From Gemmatimonadaceae bacterium (GTDB lineage Bacteria > Gemmatimonadota > Gemmatimonadetes > Gemmatimonadales > Gemmatimonadaceae), in NCBI GenBank assembly GCA_025453855.1, contig JALOPO010000104.1, positions 1-7,335 on the forward strand: DNA of 7,335 nt. Reading direction: 5' to 3'. The notes under the pieces were generated by a model, which was not told the origin of the DNA, searched no databases, and saw only the letters and a program-made list of their open reading frames with translations. Shown one piece after another: positions 1-7,335 of this stretch (position 1 is its first letter; each line of letters opens with the position of its first letter). Made by a program: the position numbers and the translations under genes.

Positions 1-205
1 GGTGGCGGTGGTGATGGGCGTCGCGTCGGCGATCTGGTACGGCGCGATCGCGTGGCTTGGCTTCCGCTTCGGCCGCGACCTCGAGACGCTGCAGCGGCTG
101 ATCGGCGACGCGACACGCACGGTGGGGCTGGTCGCGGCGGTGATCGTCGCGCTCGTGGTGGCCGTCGTGTGGTGGCGCCGCCGGCGGTCCGCGGCGCAGC
201 GCTGA
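1..205 (+). CDS. DedA-family membrane protein, C-terminal fragment
   Basis: The last 67 or so residues of an inner-membrane protein; the 5' part lies off the left edge, and the GTG at position 2 is an internal codon. Two hydrophobic stretches are visible. The first, with the pattern SAIWYGAIAWLGFRFG, resembles the Trp- and Gly-containing penultimate helix of DedA (SNARE-associated) proteins. The second (VGLVAAVIVALVVAVVWW) is a classic membrane span followed by WRRRRS, a positive tail expected on the cytoplasmic side. DedA proteins are linked to membrane homeostasis and, in characterised members, to flipping undecaprenyl phosphate or other phospholipids. The exact subfamily and substrate cannot be told from this piece. 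The stop codon lies 10 bases before the recombinase start, so the two genes are probably co-transcribed. Assignment rests on the C-terminal pattern only and is moderately sure. Confidence 0.6.
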   Translation, partial: VAVVMGVASAIWYGAIAWLGFRFGRDLETLQRLIGDATRTVGLVAAVIVALVVAVVWWRRRRSAAQR

Positions 206-215
206 GCGGCGCGCC

Positions 216-1119
216 ATGACTGCATCACGCGCCGCGCACCCGGTCGTGCACGTCGATCGCTGGCTCGACACGCTGACGCTCGAACAGGGGGTGTCACCGC
301 GCACGATCGAGGCGTACGGCCGCGACCTCGCTGGGCGAGTGGCTGGCGACGCAACGTGTCGCCGACCCGGTGCGCGCGGATGCGCGGCAGCTGCGCGGCT
401 TCGTGCACCACCTCGTCGACCTGGGCCTCGCGCCGGCGAGCATCGCGCGCATGGTGAGCGCGCTCCGCGGCTACTACCGCTTCCTCGTCGCCGAGCAGCT
501 CGCGCAGGCCGACCCGGCCGAGCTGCTGGAGACGCCGCGCAAGTGGCGCACGCTCCCCGACGTGCTCGCCCCCACGGATGTCGAGCGATTGATCGGCGCG
601 ATCACGCTCGACGAACCGCTCGCCTTCCGCGATCGCGCGCTCCTGGAGGTGGCGTACGGCGCGGGGCTGCGCGTGAGCGAGTGGATCACGCTCGGTCTCG
701 GCGACGTGCACGTGGACGAGCGGCTGGTGCGCGTGATCGGCAAGGGGAACAAGGAGCGGCTCGTGCCGCTCGGCCGCAGCGCGGTGACGGCGGTCGCGGT
801 CTACCTGCGGGAGCTGCGGCCGCGGCTCGTGCGCGAACCGCACGGCACGCTCTTCGTGAACGCGCGCGGCACGCCGCTCACGCGCATGGGAGCGTGGAAG
901 ATCCTCCGCAAGTACGTCGAGGCGGCGGGGATCGCGCTGCACGTGACGCCGCACACGCTGCGCCACTCCTTCGCGACGCACCTCCTCGAGGGCGGGGCCG
1001 ACCTCCGCGCGGTGCAGGAGATGCTCGGCCATGCCGACATCGGCACCACGCAGCTCTACACGCATATCGATCGCACGTACCTGCAGCACGTGCACCGGCA
1101 GTTCCACCCGCGCGGGTGA
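216..1119 (+). pseudogene. xerD: XerC/XerD-type tyrosine recombinase, frameshifted
   Basis: A site-specific recombinase of the kind that resolves chromosome dimers at dif. It is split over two frames. The first frame starts at ATG 216 and carries the start of the SAM-like core-binding domain (VDRWLDTLTLEQGVSPRTIE, then AYGRDL). The second takes over at about 331 (LGEWLATQRVADP) and runs to the TGA at 1117-1119. Joined, they give about 300 residues, normal for XerC/D. All catalytic residues lie in the second frame: Arg in GAGLRVSE (670-672), Lys in GKGNKER (742-744), His and Arg in HTLRHS (952-954, 961-963), His in MLGHAD (1030-1032), and the nucleophile Tyr in QLYTHID (1057-1059). The ending HPRG is typical of the family, and HADIGTTQLYTHID looks more like XerD than XerC. 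A GTG at 370 could start a 249-residue product lacking most of the N-terminal DNA-binding domain. The break may be a true mutation or a sequencing or assembly error. Confidence 0.85.
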
Positions 1120-1401
1120 CCGGCTCGCACCACCTGGCGCAGGTCGCGCGACGCAACCGCGTCATCGCGGAGGCTCGGAGGAGGGCAGAGAACGGAGGCC
1201 TCGTCCGTACGACGACGGTGGCCACCTGACGGCCATGCCAGTCCGTTGCTCCATTCTCCGGTAATTCGCCGCGTCTCCGTGCTGACGTGGTTCCCGACGA
1301 CCCCGGAGCAACCGCGCACACATGCCGACGTGGGTGATTGCGGATCCCCCGACATGGCGGACTCGTTAGCTTGCGCCGGACACCGACACCCGCGGCGCCG
1401 C
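1120..1401. other. Non-coding gap between xerD and the amidotransferase gene
   Basis: This stretch of 282 bases has no convincing gene on either strand. It is somewhat less biased in codon-position GC than its neighbours. It holds a short hairpin at 1219-1235 (stem TGGCC/GGCCA with a 7-base loop) and a longer imperfect inverted repeat, 1188-1197 against 1249-1258 (9 of 10 pairs). A weak -10-like element lies near 1367. No T-run follows any hairpin, so no intrinsic terminator can be claimed. I saw no tRNA, and no tandem Trp codons that would suggest a trp-type leader peptide. Confidence 0.6.
1367..1372 (+). promoter_or_regulatory. Possible -10 element upstream of the amidotransferase gene
   Basis: TAGCTT resembles a -10 hexamer and would put transcription start near 1379, about 22 bases before the ATG at 1402. 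The only TTG-type hexamer upstream (TTGCGG, 1338-1343) is 23 bases away, too far for a normal -35/-10 pair. Position and the long gap upstream argue for a promoter somewhere here; the exact site is weakly supported. Confidence 0.25.
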
Positions 1402-1998
1402 ATGATCCTCGTCATCGACAACTACGACTCGTTCACGTACAACCTCGTCCAGTACCTCGGCGAGCTGGGTGCGGCACCGACGGTGGTGCGGAACGACGCG
1501 ATCGGCGTGGAGGAGGTCGGGGCGATGGCGCCGCGGGCGATCGTGCTCTCGCCCGGGCCGTGCACGCCGCGCGAGGCGGGGATCACGGTGCCGGTGCTGC
1601 AGCGCTGGGGAGCTGAGATCCCGATCCTCGGCGTCTGTCTCGGCCACCAGGCGATCGGCGAGGCGTACGGCGGGCGCGTGGTGCGCGCCGGGCGCATCAT
1701 GCACGGCAAGACCTCGCGCCTGGTGCACGATGGTACCGACCTGTTCGCGGGGATGCCGCAGCCGCTCGAGGTGATGCGCTACCACTCGCTGGTGATCGAA
1801 CCGGCCACGATCCCCGGCGTGCTCGAGGTGACCGCGCGCGCCGACGACGATGCCGAGGAGATCCACGCCGTTCGCCATCGCGAGCATCCGGTGTGGGGGG
1901 TGCAGTTCCACCCCGAGTCGGTGCTCACGCAGGACGGGCGTCGCCTGCTGCGCAACTTCCTCGCGCTCGCCGATGCGCGGCGGGGCGTGCCCGCATGA
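1402..1998 (+). CDS. pabA: Type-1 glutamine amidotransferase, anthranilate / aminodeoxychorismate synthase component II
   Basis: The glutaminase subunit that releases ammonia from glutamine and passes it to a chorismate-using partner (TrpE for tryptophan, PabB for folate). The 198-residue product opens with the family signature MILVIDNYDSFTYNLVQYLG. It then shows LSPGPCTP (oxyanion region), the nucleophile elbow GVCLGHQ with Cys79, and GVQFHPES with His170 and Glu172 completing the triad. The length is normal for the stand-alone protein. ATG 1402 was chosen because homologues begin exactly at MILVIDNYDSF; in-frame starts at 1246 (TTG) and 1354 (ATG) would add residues without family resemblance. 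There is no clear Shine-Dalgarno sequence. No TrpE/PabB partner is in the window, so TrpG and PabA, or one subunit serving both, cannot be separated. The stop overlaps the next start by four bases (ATGA). Confidence 0.9.
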   Translation: MILVIDNYDSFTYNLVQYLGELGAAPTVVRNDAIGVEEVGAMAPRAIVLSPGPCTPREAGITVPVLQRWGAEIPILGVCLGHQAIGEAYGGRVVRAGRIMHGKTSRLVHDGTDLFAGMPQPLEVMRYHSLVIEPATIPGVLEVTARADDDAEEIHAVRHREHPVWGVQFHPESVLTQDGRRLLRNFLALADARRGVPA

Positions 1999-3083
1999 CG
2001 CGACCGCACGTGCTGGTGGTGGGAAAGTTCCTCCCGTTGCACGTGGGGCACGTCGCACTCATCGAGCATGCGCGCACCGTCGCCGGCGACGACGGCGTGG
2101 TGACCGTCGTCCTCGGGCCGCGCTGGGACGACCCGATCTCGCCCGAGCTGCGCGTCGACTGGCTGGTGCGCTGCGCGCCGTTCGCGCGCGTGGTGGTGGC
2201 CAGCGAGCAGCTCCCCACGTCGCCCGCGCACGCCGCCGACTTCTGGCCGCAGTGGACCGCCGCGCTCGCGCGCCTTGCGCCACATGTCACGCACGTCGCC
2301 AGCTCCGAGGCGTATGGCGATGAACTCGCCGCGCACGTGGGCGCCACGCACGTCCCCTTCGATCCCTCGCGCACGAAGCACCCCGTGTCGGCGACACGCA
2401 TCCGGCGCGACCCGTGGGCCGCGTGGGAGCTCCTCCCGGCGCCGGTGCGTGGGCACTTCACGCGGACCGTGGCGCTGGTCGGCGGCGAGAGCGTCGGCAA
2501 GACGACGCTCGCCGCGCGGCTCGCGGCGCACTACCGCACCGGCTGGGTACCGGAGTGGGGGCGCAACTACACCACGGTGGGCGCGTGGCAGGAGGCGCCC
2601 TGGGAGGACGATCGTGCCCCCGAAGCCACGGCGTGGACGGCCGAGGATGCGGTGCGCGTGGCGCGTGCCCAGTCGCTCCTCGTCGCCGATGCGCAGGCCT
2701 CGGCCCGCGGGCTGGTGATCGCCGACACCGAACAGGTCACGACCGCCGTGTGGACCGAGGTCGCACGGGTCGTCGTCCCCGAGGCGCTCTGGCGGATCCA
2801 GCGGCATTCGCGAGCCGACCTCTACCTCCTGCTCGAGCCCGACGTGGCGTGGCACGACGACGGCACGCGCCGCTTCGGTGCCTACGAGTTCCGGCGCTGG
2901 TTCTCGGAGCGGCTGCGCACGCATCTCGAGCGGCTCGGTCTGCCGTGGGTCGCGATCGGGGGGGACGGTGACGCCCGGCTCGGCGCAGCCGTGACGGCGA
3001 TCGAGCAGGCGAAGATGCGCTGGTTCGGCGCGCTGGCGGCCTGGGACGAGTCGTACGGCGTGGTGCCGACGCTCGGCGGGTGA
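1995..3083 (+). CDS. nadR: NadR-like bifunctional NMN adenylyltransferase / nicotinamide riboside kinase
   Basis: A 362-residue cytoplasmic enzyme of NAD salvage, expected to phosphorylate nicotinamide riboside to NMN and to adenylylate NMN to NAD. The N-terminal half is a nucleotidyltransferase: GKFLPLHVGH (residues 10-19) contains the HxGH nucleotide-binding motif, and SATRIR (132-137) corresponds to the second ATP-binding motif. The C-terminal half is a P-loop kinase: GGESVGKTTL (163-172) is the Walker A, EWGRNY follows, and ADTEQVTT (243-250) and WHDDGTRRFG (from 286) match the NadR kinase pattern DTDFITT and WVDDGLRSLG. The N-terminal helix-turn-helix repressor domain of enterobacterial NadR is absent, so this is an enzyme and probably not a DNA-binding regulator. 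The ATG sits in the stop of the upstream amidotransferase gene, suggesting coupled translation. No pnuC-type riboside transporter is in the window. Relative activity of the two domains cannot be told from sequence. Confidence 0.87.
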   Translation: MTRPHVLVVGKFLPLHVGHVALIEHARTVAGDDGVVTVVLGPRWDDPISPELRVDWLVRCAPFARVVVASEQLPTSPAHAADFWPQWTAALARLAPHVTHVASSEAYGDELAAHVGATHVPFDPSRTKHPVSATRIRRDPWAAWELLPAPVRGHFTRTVALVGGESVGKTTLAARLAAHYRTGWVPEWGRNYTTVGAWQEAPWEDDRAPEATAWTAEDAVRVARAQSLLVADAQASARGLVIADTEQVTTAVWTEVARVVVPEALWRIQRHSRADLYLLLEPDVAWHDDGTRRFGAYEFRRWFSERLRTHLERLGLPWVAIGGDGDARLGAAVTAIEQAKMRWFGALAAWDESYGVVPTLGG

Positions 3084-3104
3084 GCAGGGGCGCCCCCACG
3101 AGCG

Positions 3105-3118
3105 GCCACCGCTGTGGC
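3105..3118 (+). terminator. Weak hairpin after nadR, possible terminator
   Basis: A 5-bp GC-rich stem (GCCAC/GTGGC) with a CGCT loop lies 21 bases after the nadR stop, directly followed by a second short stem (3119-3134). There is no U-tract, so a standard intrinsic terminator is not supported. In GC-rich DNA such short stems arise often by chance. It is listed because it is the only structure where an end of transcription would be expected. Confidence 0.2.
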
Positions 3119-3163
3119 GCCGCTGCATCGCGGCGAGCGGCGGCGCAATCGGGGGCAGTGCCA

Positions 3164-3191
3164 TTGCCTCGTGGCCCCCACCGCCTACGTT
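3164..3191 (+). promoter_or_regulatory. Candidate sigma70-type promoter for the kdsB operon
   Basis: A TTGCCT -35-like hexamer (3164-3169) and a TACGTT -10-like hexamer (3186-3191) are separated by 16 bases. Transcription would begin around 3198, about 40 bases before the kdsB start. It lies in the most AT-rich stretch of this gap and heads the only substantial break before five tightly packed genes. Read by eye only. Confidence 0.5.
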
Positions 3192-3225
3192 TGTTGGAAT
3201 GATTCTTGCCAACGGGCGCGACGCC

Positions 3226-3229
3226 GAGG
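3226..3229 (+). promoter_or_regulatory. Ribosome binding site of kdsB
   Basis: GAGG lies 7 bases before the ATG at 3237, a normal Shine-Dalgarno distance. It decides for this start over longer upstream in-frame starts. It is one of the few recognisable ribosome binding sites in the window; most downstream genes start inside the preceding stop and lack one. Confidence 0.55.
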
Positions 3230-3236
3230 TCTCCCG

Positions 3237-4000
3237 ATGAGCGTGCTGGCGGTGATCCCGGCCCGACGCGGCGCGACGCGACTCCCGGACAAGCCGCTGC
3301 GCCTCCTCGGCGGGCGCCCGCTCGTGCTCCGGGTCCACGAGCGCGTGGCGGCGTGCGGTGTCGCCGATCGGATCGTCGTCGCCACCGACGATCGCGAGAT
3401 CGCGGACATCGTGCAGGACAACGGTGGTGAGGCCGTGCTCACGCGCGCCGATCACCCCTCCGGCACCGACCGCGTGGCCGAGGTCGCCGCCGCCGTCGGC
3501 CTGGAGGATGACGCGATCGTGCTCAACGTGCAGGGCGACGAGCCGTTCGTGGACGAGGCGGCACTCGCGGGGGCGATCGCGATCGTGCGTGACCGACGGG
3601 CCTCGATCGGGACCGTGGCGGTGCCCGGGGCCGAGGCGGCGCTCGCCTCGCCCGACGTCGTGAAGGTCGTCACCGACGATGCCGGCCGCGCGCTCTACTT
3701 CTCGCGCGCGCCGATCCCGTACCTGCGCGACGCCAGTGACGCCGCGCTGCGCCGCCCGCTCGTGCGGCAGCATCTCGGCGTCTACGTCTATCGCGTCGAG
3801 GCGCTCCGCCGGTGGGTCGCGCTCCCGCCGCATCCGCTCGAGCTCGTGGAGCGCCTCGAGCAGCTCCGCCCGCTCGCCGCCGGCCTTGCCATCGGCGTGG
3901 CCGACGCACCGCCGCCGTTCTTCGGCGGCATCGATACCGAGGCCGACCTCCTTCGCGCGAACGACGCGTGGGCCTCATTCACCGCCGTCCCGAGTCCCGC

Positions 4001-4004
<4 letters not shown>
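3237..4004 (+). CDS. kdsB: 3-deoxy-manno-octulosonate cytidylyltransferase (CMP-Kdo synthetase)
   Basis: Activates Kdo with CTP to give CMP-Kdo and pyrophosphate, the donor for Kdo transfer to lipid A; a soluble cytoplasmic enzyme. The 255-residue product is close to the usual length of about 250. Visible signatures are IPARRGATRLPDKPL (residues 7-21, CTP-binding loop), VVATDDREI, DHPSGTDRVAEV, LNVQGDEPF with Asp101, YFSRAPIPY and HLGVYVYR. The late IDTEADL contains Asp233, which aligns with the second metal-binding Asp of the family. The preceding PPPFFGGIDTEADL differs a little from the common GVDTPEDL, but the Asp and Thr are kept. The start is supported by a Shine-Dalgarno sequence and by the family N-terminus. 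It opens a five-gene operon; its stop overlaps the pyrG start (ATGA), and PyrG makes the CTP that this enzyme consumes. Confidence 0.95.
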
Positions 4005-5667
<1,663 letters not shown>

Positions 5668-5671
<4 letters not shown>

Positions 5672-6489
5672 GCACCGTGACCGCCTTCCCGGCCGATCGG
5701 CTCTTCCTCATCGCCGGGCCGTGCCAGCTTGAGGACGACGCGCTCAACCTGCGTGTCGCCGAGACGCTCGCGCGGATCGCGGAGCACGTGCCGGGTGGGG
5801 TCATCTACAAGGCGAGCTTCGACAAGGCGAACCGCTCGAATCCGGGCGCCACGCGCGGCCCGGGGCTCGAGGCGGGGCTCGCGAAGCTGGCGACGGTCAA
5901 GCGCGAGACCGGGCTGCGCGTCCTCACGGACGTACACCTCCCAGAGCAGTGCGCGCCCGCGGCGGAGCTCTGCGACGTGCTGCAGATCCCGGCCTTCCTC
6001 TGCCGGCAGACCGACCTGCTCGAGGCGGCGGGCGCGACCGGCCGCGCCGTCAACATCAAGAAGGGACAGTGGCTGCAGCCCGACGGGATGCGCGGCGCGG
6101 TGGCGAAGGTGAGGGCGGCCGCACCGGCGGGAACGTCGCCGGAGGTCGCCTGTACCGAACGCGGGACCTTCTTCGGCTACGGCGACCTGGTGGTCGACAT
6201 GCGCAACTTCGCGCGGCTGCGCGAGCTCACCGGGACACCGGTGATCCACGATGCCACGCACAGCGTGCAGCAGCCGGGGCGGGGCGATGGCGGGGCGAGC
6301 GGCGGGCTGCGCGAGTTCATCCCGCCGCTCCTGCTCGCGTCGATCGCCGCCGGTGCGCAGGGGCTGTTCATCGAGACGCACCCGGATCCGGCGCAGGCGC
6401 CGAGCGACGGGCCGAACATGGTTCCGCTGCAGGACTTCCCGGCGCTCGTGGAGCGCGCCGTCACTCTCTGGCACCACCTCCGCGCATGA
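5668..6489 (+). CDS. kdsA: 3-deoxy-8-phosphooctulonate synthase (Kdo 8-phosphate synthase), probably metal-dependent class
   Basis: Condenses arabinose 5-phosphate with phosphoenolpyruvate to Kdo 8-phosphate; a cytoplasmic TIM-barrel enzyme. It has 273 residues from the TTG start (the E. coli enzyme has 284). Motifs in order are LIAGPCQLED, YKASFDKANRS, RGPGLEAGL, LTDVHLPEQC, LQIPAFLCRQTDLL, VNIKKGQW, CTERGTFFGYGDLVVDMRN, HDATHSVQQPG and FIETHPDPAQAPSDGPNMVPL-type ending. Cys19 in AGPC, His198, Glu236 and Asp247 match the four metal ligands of class II enzymes such as the Aquifex one; the metal-independent E. coli type has Asn at the Cys position. The start is uncertain: TTG 5668 overlaps the pyrG stop (TTGA), like every other junction in this operon, while GTG 5677 would give 270 residues. 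Neither has a strong ribosome binding site. The stop overlaps the kdsC start by four bases. Confidence 0.95.
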
Positions 6490-7058
6490 TCTCCCAGGAC
6501 CAGGCTCGCAACATCGCGCTCGTCTGCCTCGACGTGGACGGGACGCTCACCGACAACGGCGTCTACATCGGGCGCGTCGCCACGCCCGAGGGGGCGGCGG
6601 TGGAGCTCAAGCGCTTCGACATCGCCGATGGCCTGGGCATCAAGATGCTCCAGCGCGCCGGGATCGAGGTCGCGTTCGTCTCGGCGCGCGAGTCGGTGGC
6701 CACCGCGATGCGCGCGGAGGAGCTGGGCGTGAAGTACGTCTACAACAGCCGCAGCATCCCCAAGGTCGTCGCGCTGCAGGAGCTCACCTCCGCGCTCGGC
6801 ATCCCGCTCGAGCAGGTGGCGTTCGTGGGCGACGACCTGGCCGACATCCCGGTGCTCAAGCGCGTGGGGTGGCCGGTGGCGCCGGCCAATGCCGCGCCCG
6901 AGGTGAAAGCGCTGGCGAAGGTGCAGCTCGCGCGTCGCGGCGGCGACGGGGCAGTGCGCGAGTTCGTGGAGCTCGTGCTGCGCGCGAGTGGCGAGTGGGA
7001 CAACCTGGTGGCGCAGTACGTGGCCGACGCCGAGGCGTCGGGAGTGCCCGCGTCGTGA
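6486..7058 (+). CDS. kdsC: Kdo 8-phosphate phosphatase (HAD family, KdsC type)
   Basis: Removes phosphate from Kdo 8-phosphate to give free Kdo. The 190-residue length matches the cap-less (C0) HAD phosphatases of the KdsC type, which work as tetramers. HAD motifs are CLDVDGTLTDNG with nucleophile Asp16 and acid/base Asp18 (motif I), FVSARES with Ser66 (motif II), Lys93 in SIPKVVAL (motif III) and FVGDDLADIP with Asp116 and Asp117 (motif IV, Mg binding). DIADGLGIKML and the late GGDGAVREF resemble KdsC. Differences from the common pattern are SAR in place of TGR after motif II, and YNSRSIPK where YQG...K is usual. A relaxed or different substrate is therefore possible, but its place directly after kdsA and before kdsD makes Kdo 8-phosphate by far the likeliest. 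The ATG lies in the kdsA stop and no Shine-Dalgarno sequence is visible. Confidence 0.9.
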   Translation: MISQDQARNIALVCLDVDGTLTDNGVYIGRVATPEGAAVELKRFDIADGLGIKMLQRAGIEVAFVSARESVATAMRAEELGVKYVYNSRSIPKVVALQELTSALGIPLEQVAFVGDDLADIPVLKRVGWPVAPANAAPEVKALAKVQLARRGGDGAVREFVELVLRASGEWDNLVAQYVADAEASGVPAS

Positions 7059-7335
7059 CGACCGACGCGCTCGTGGCCACCGGAACGCGTGTGCTGCGCC
7101 TCGAGCGCGAGGCGCTCGCCCAGGCGGAGTCGCGCCTGGGCGAAGCGTTCGCGCGTGCGGTGCTCCTCATCGCGGAGTCGCGCGGGCGGGTGATCGTCGC
7201 CGGCGTCGGCAAGTCGGGGCTCATCGGGCGCAAGATCGCCGCCACGATGACCTCCACCGGCACGCCGGCGATGTTCCTGCACCCGGTGGAGAGCGTGCAC
7301 GGCGACCTCGGGATCGTCGGCCCGAGCGACGTCGC
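7055..7335 (+). CDS. kdsD: Arabinose 5-phosphate isomerase, N-terminal part (cut by window edge)
   Basis: Interconverts ribulose 5-phosphate and arabinose 5-phosphate, supplying the substrate of KdsA. The first 93 codons are present; the protein continues off the right edge, where the rest of the SIS domain and usually two CBS domains would follow. The GTG start overlaps the kdsC stop (GTGA), and GGGAG about 10 bases upstream could serve as ribosome binding site. Visible features are the helical lead-in VLRLEREAL, then the SIS core AGVGKSGLIGRKIAATMTST (residues 49-68) with GKSG, and HPVESVHGDLGIV (76-88), which matches the family pattern HPxEAxHGDLG, with Ser in place of the usual Ala. Because the C-terminus is missing, a CBS-less variant cannot be excluded. 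The context makes the role in Kdo synthesis very likely. Confidence 0.93.
   Translation, partial: MTTDALVATGTRVLRLEREALAQAESRLGEAFARAVLLIAESRGRVIVAGVGKSGLIGRKIAATMTSTGTPAMFLHPVESVHGDLGIVGPSDV

Larger units (their letters stand above)
3084..3236. other. Intergenic region between nadR and kdsB
   Basis: This stretch of 153 bases separates the NAD-salvage unit from the Kdo operon. Just after the nadR stop it contains a 10-base palindrome (GGGGCGCCCC, 3087-3096), a GCCAC/GTGGC hairpin with a 4-base loop (3105-3118) and a GCCGC/GCGGC hairpin (3119-3134). None is followed by a T-run, so termination is possible but unproven. The second half holds the kdsB promoter candidate. Confidence 0.55.

Noticed and set aside
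216..1229. 337-residue reading of the xerD N-terminal frame continued to 1229
   Set aside because: After about residue 38 the translation turns into Arg/Ala-rich out-of-frame sequence, while the true recombinase domain lies in the other frame.
1246..1401. N-terminal extension of the amidotransferase from TTG 1246 or ATG 1354
   Set aside because: Family members begin at MILVIDNYDSF, and the extension shows no resemblance to known domains and overlaps the likely promoter region.
1120..1401. tRNA gene, small RNA or attachment site next to the recombinase
   Set aside because: No T-arm consensus, cloverleaf or direct repeat could be recognised on either strand, and Xer genes do not need an adjacent att site.
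3114..3236. Longer KdsB start upstream of ATG 3237
   Set aside because: It would run through the promoter candidate; ATG 3237 has a Shine-Dalgarno sequence and gives the family N-terminus.
1779..3833. 684-residue open frame on the - strand
   Set aside because: It lies opposite nadR and kdsB, both clear family members, and its translation is Arg/His/Pro-rich without any motif. Long antisense frames are expected in high-GC coding DNA.

Overview
This is a high-GC window carrying ordinary Gram-negative housekeeping genes, all on the + strand. The complete four-step Kdo pathway (kdsB, kdsA, kdsC and the start of kdsD) implies an outer membrane with Kdo-containing lipopolysaccharide. GC content, codon use, gene content and weak promoters of TTGC/TAnnTT type would fit Gemmatimonadota or a similar high-GC didermic phylum. 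That placement is inference only; nothing in the window proves it.

Layout. Positions 1-205 hold the C-terminal end of a DedA-family membrane protein. Positions 216-1119 hold a XerC/XerD-type tyrosine recombinase whose reading frame breaks near position 330, while every catalytic residue survives downstream. Positions 1120-1401 are non-coding and hold weak hairpins and a possible promoter. Next comes a two-gene unit: a type-1 glutamine amidotransferase of the PabA/TrpG family (1402-1998), overlapping by four bases a NadR-like bifunctional NMN adenylyltransferase/nicotinamide riboside kinase (1995-3083). Positions 3084-3236 are non-coding and hold a plausible sigma70-like promoter (3164-3191) and a ribosome binding site.

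From 3237 to the right edge runs one tightly packed operon: kdsB, pyrG, kdsA, kdsC, kdsD. Every junction is a four-base NTGA start/stop overlap, which suggests translational coupling. KdsD makes arabinose 5-phosphate, KdsA condenses it with phosphoenolpyruvate to Kdo 8-phosphate, KdsC removes the phosphate, and KdsB activates Kdo with CTP. PyrG makes that CTP, so its place among the kds genes is metabolically sensible. KdsA carries the cysteine and other ligands of the metal-dependent class.

I found no mobile element, CRISPR array, RNA gene or defence-like cassette, and no convincing candidate for an undescribed system. The points most worth a second look are the xerD frameshift, the HTH-less NadR coupled to an amidotransferase, and the pyrG-in-kds arrangement.
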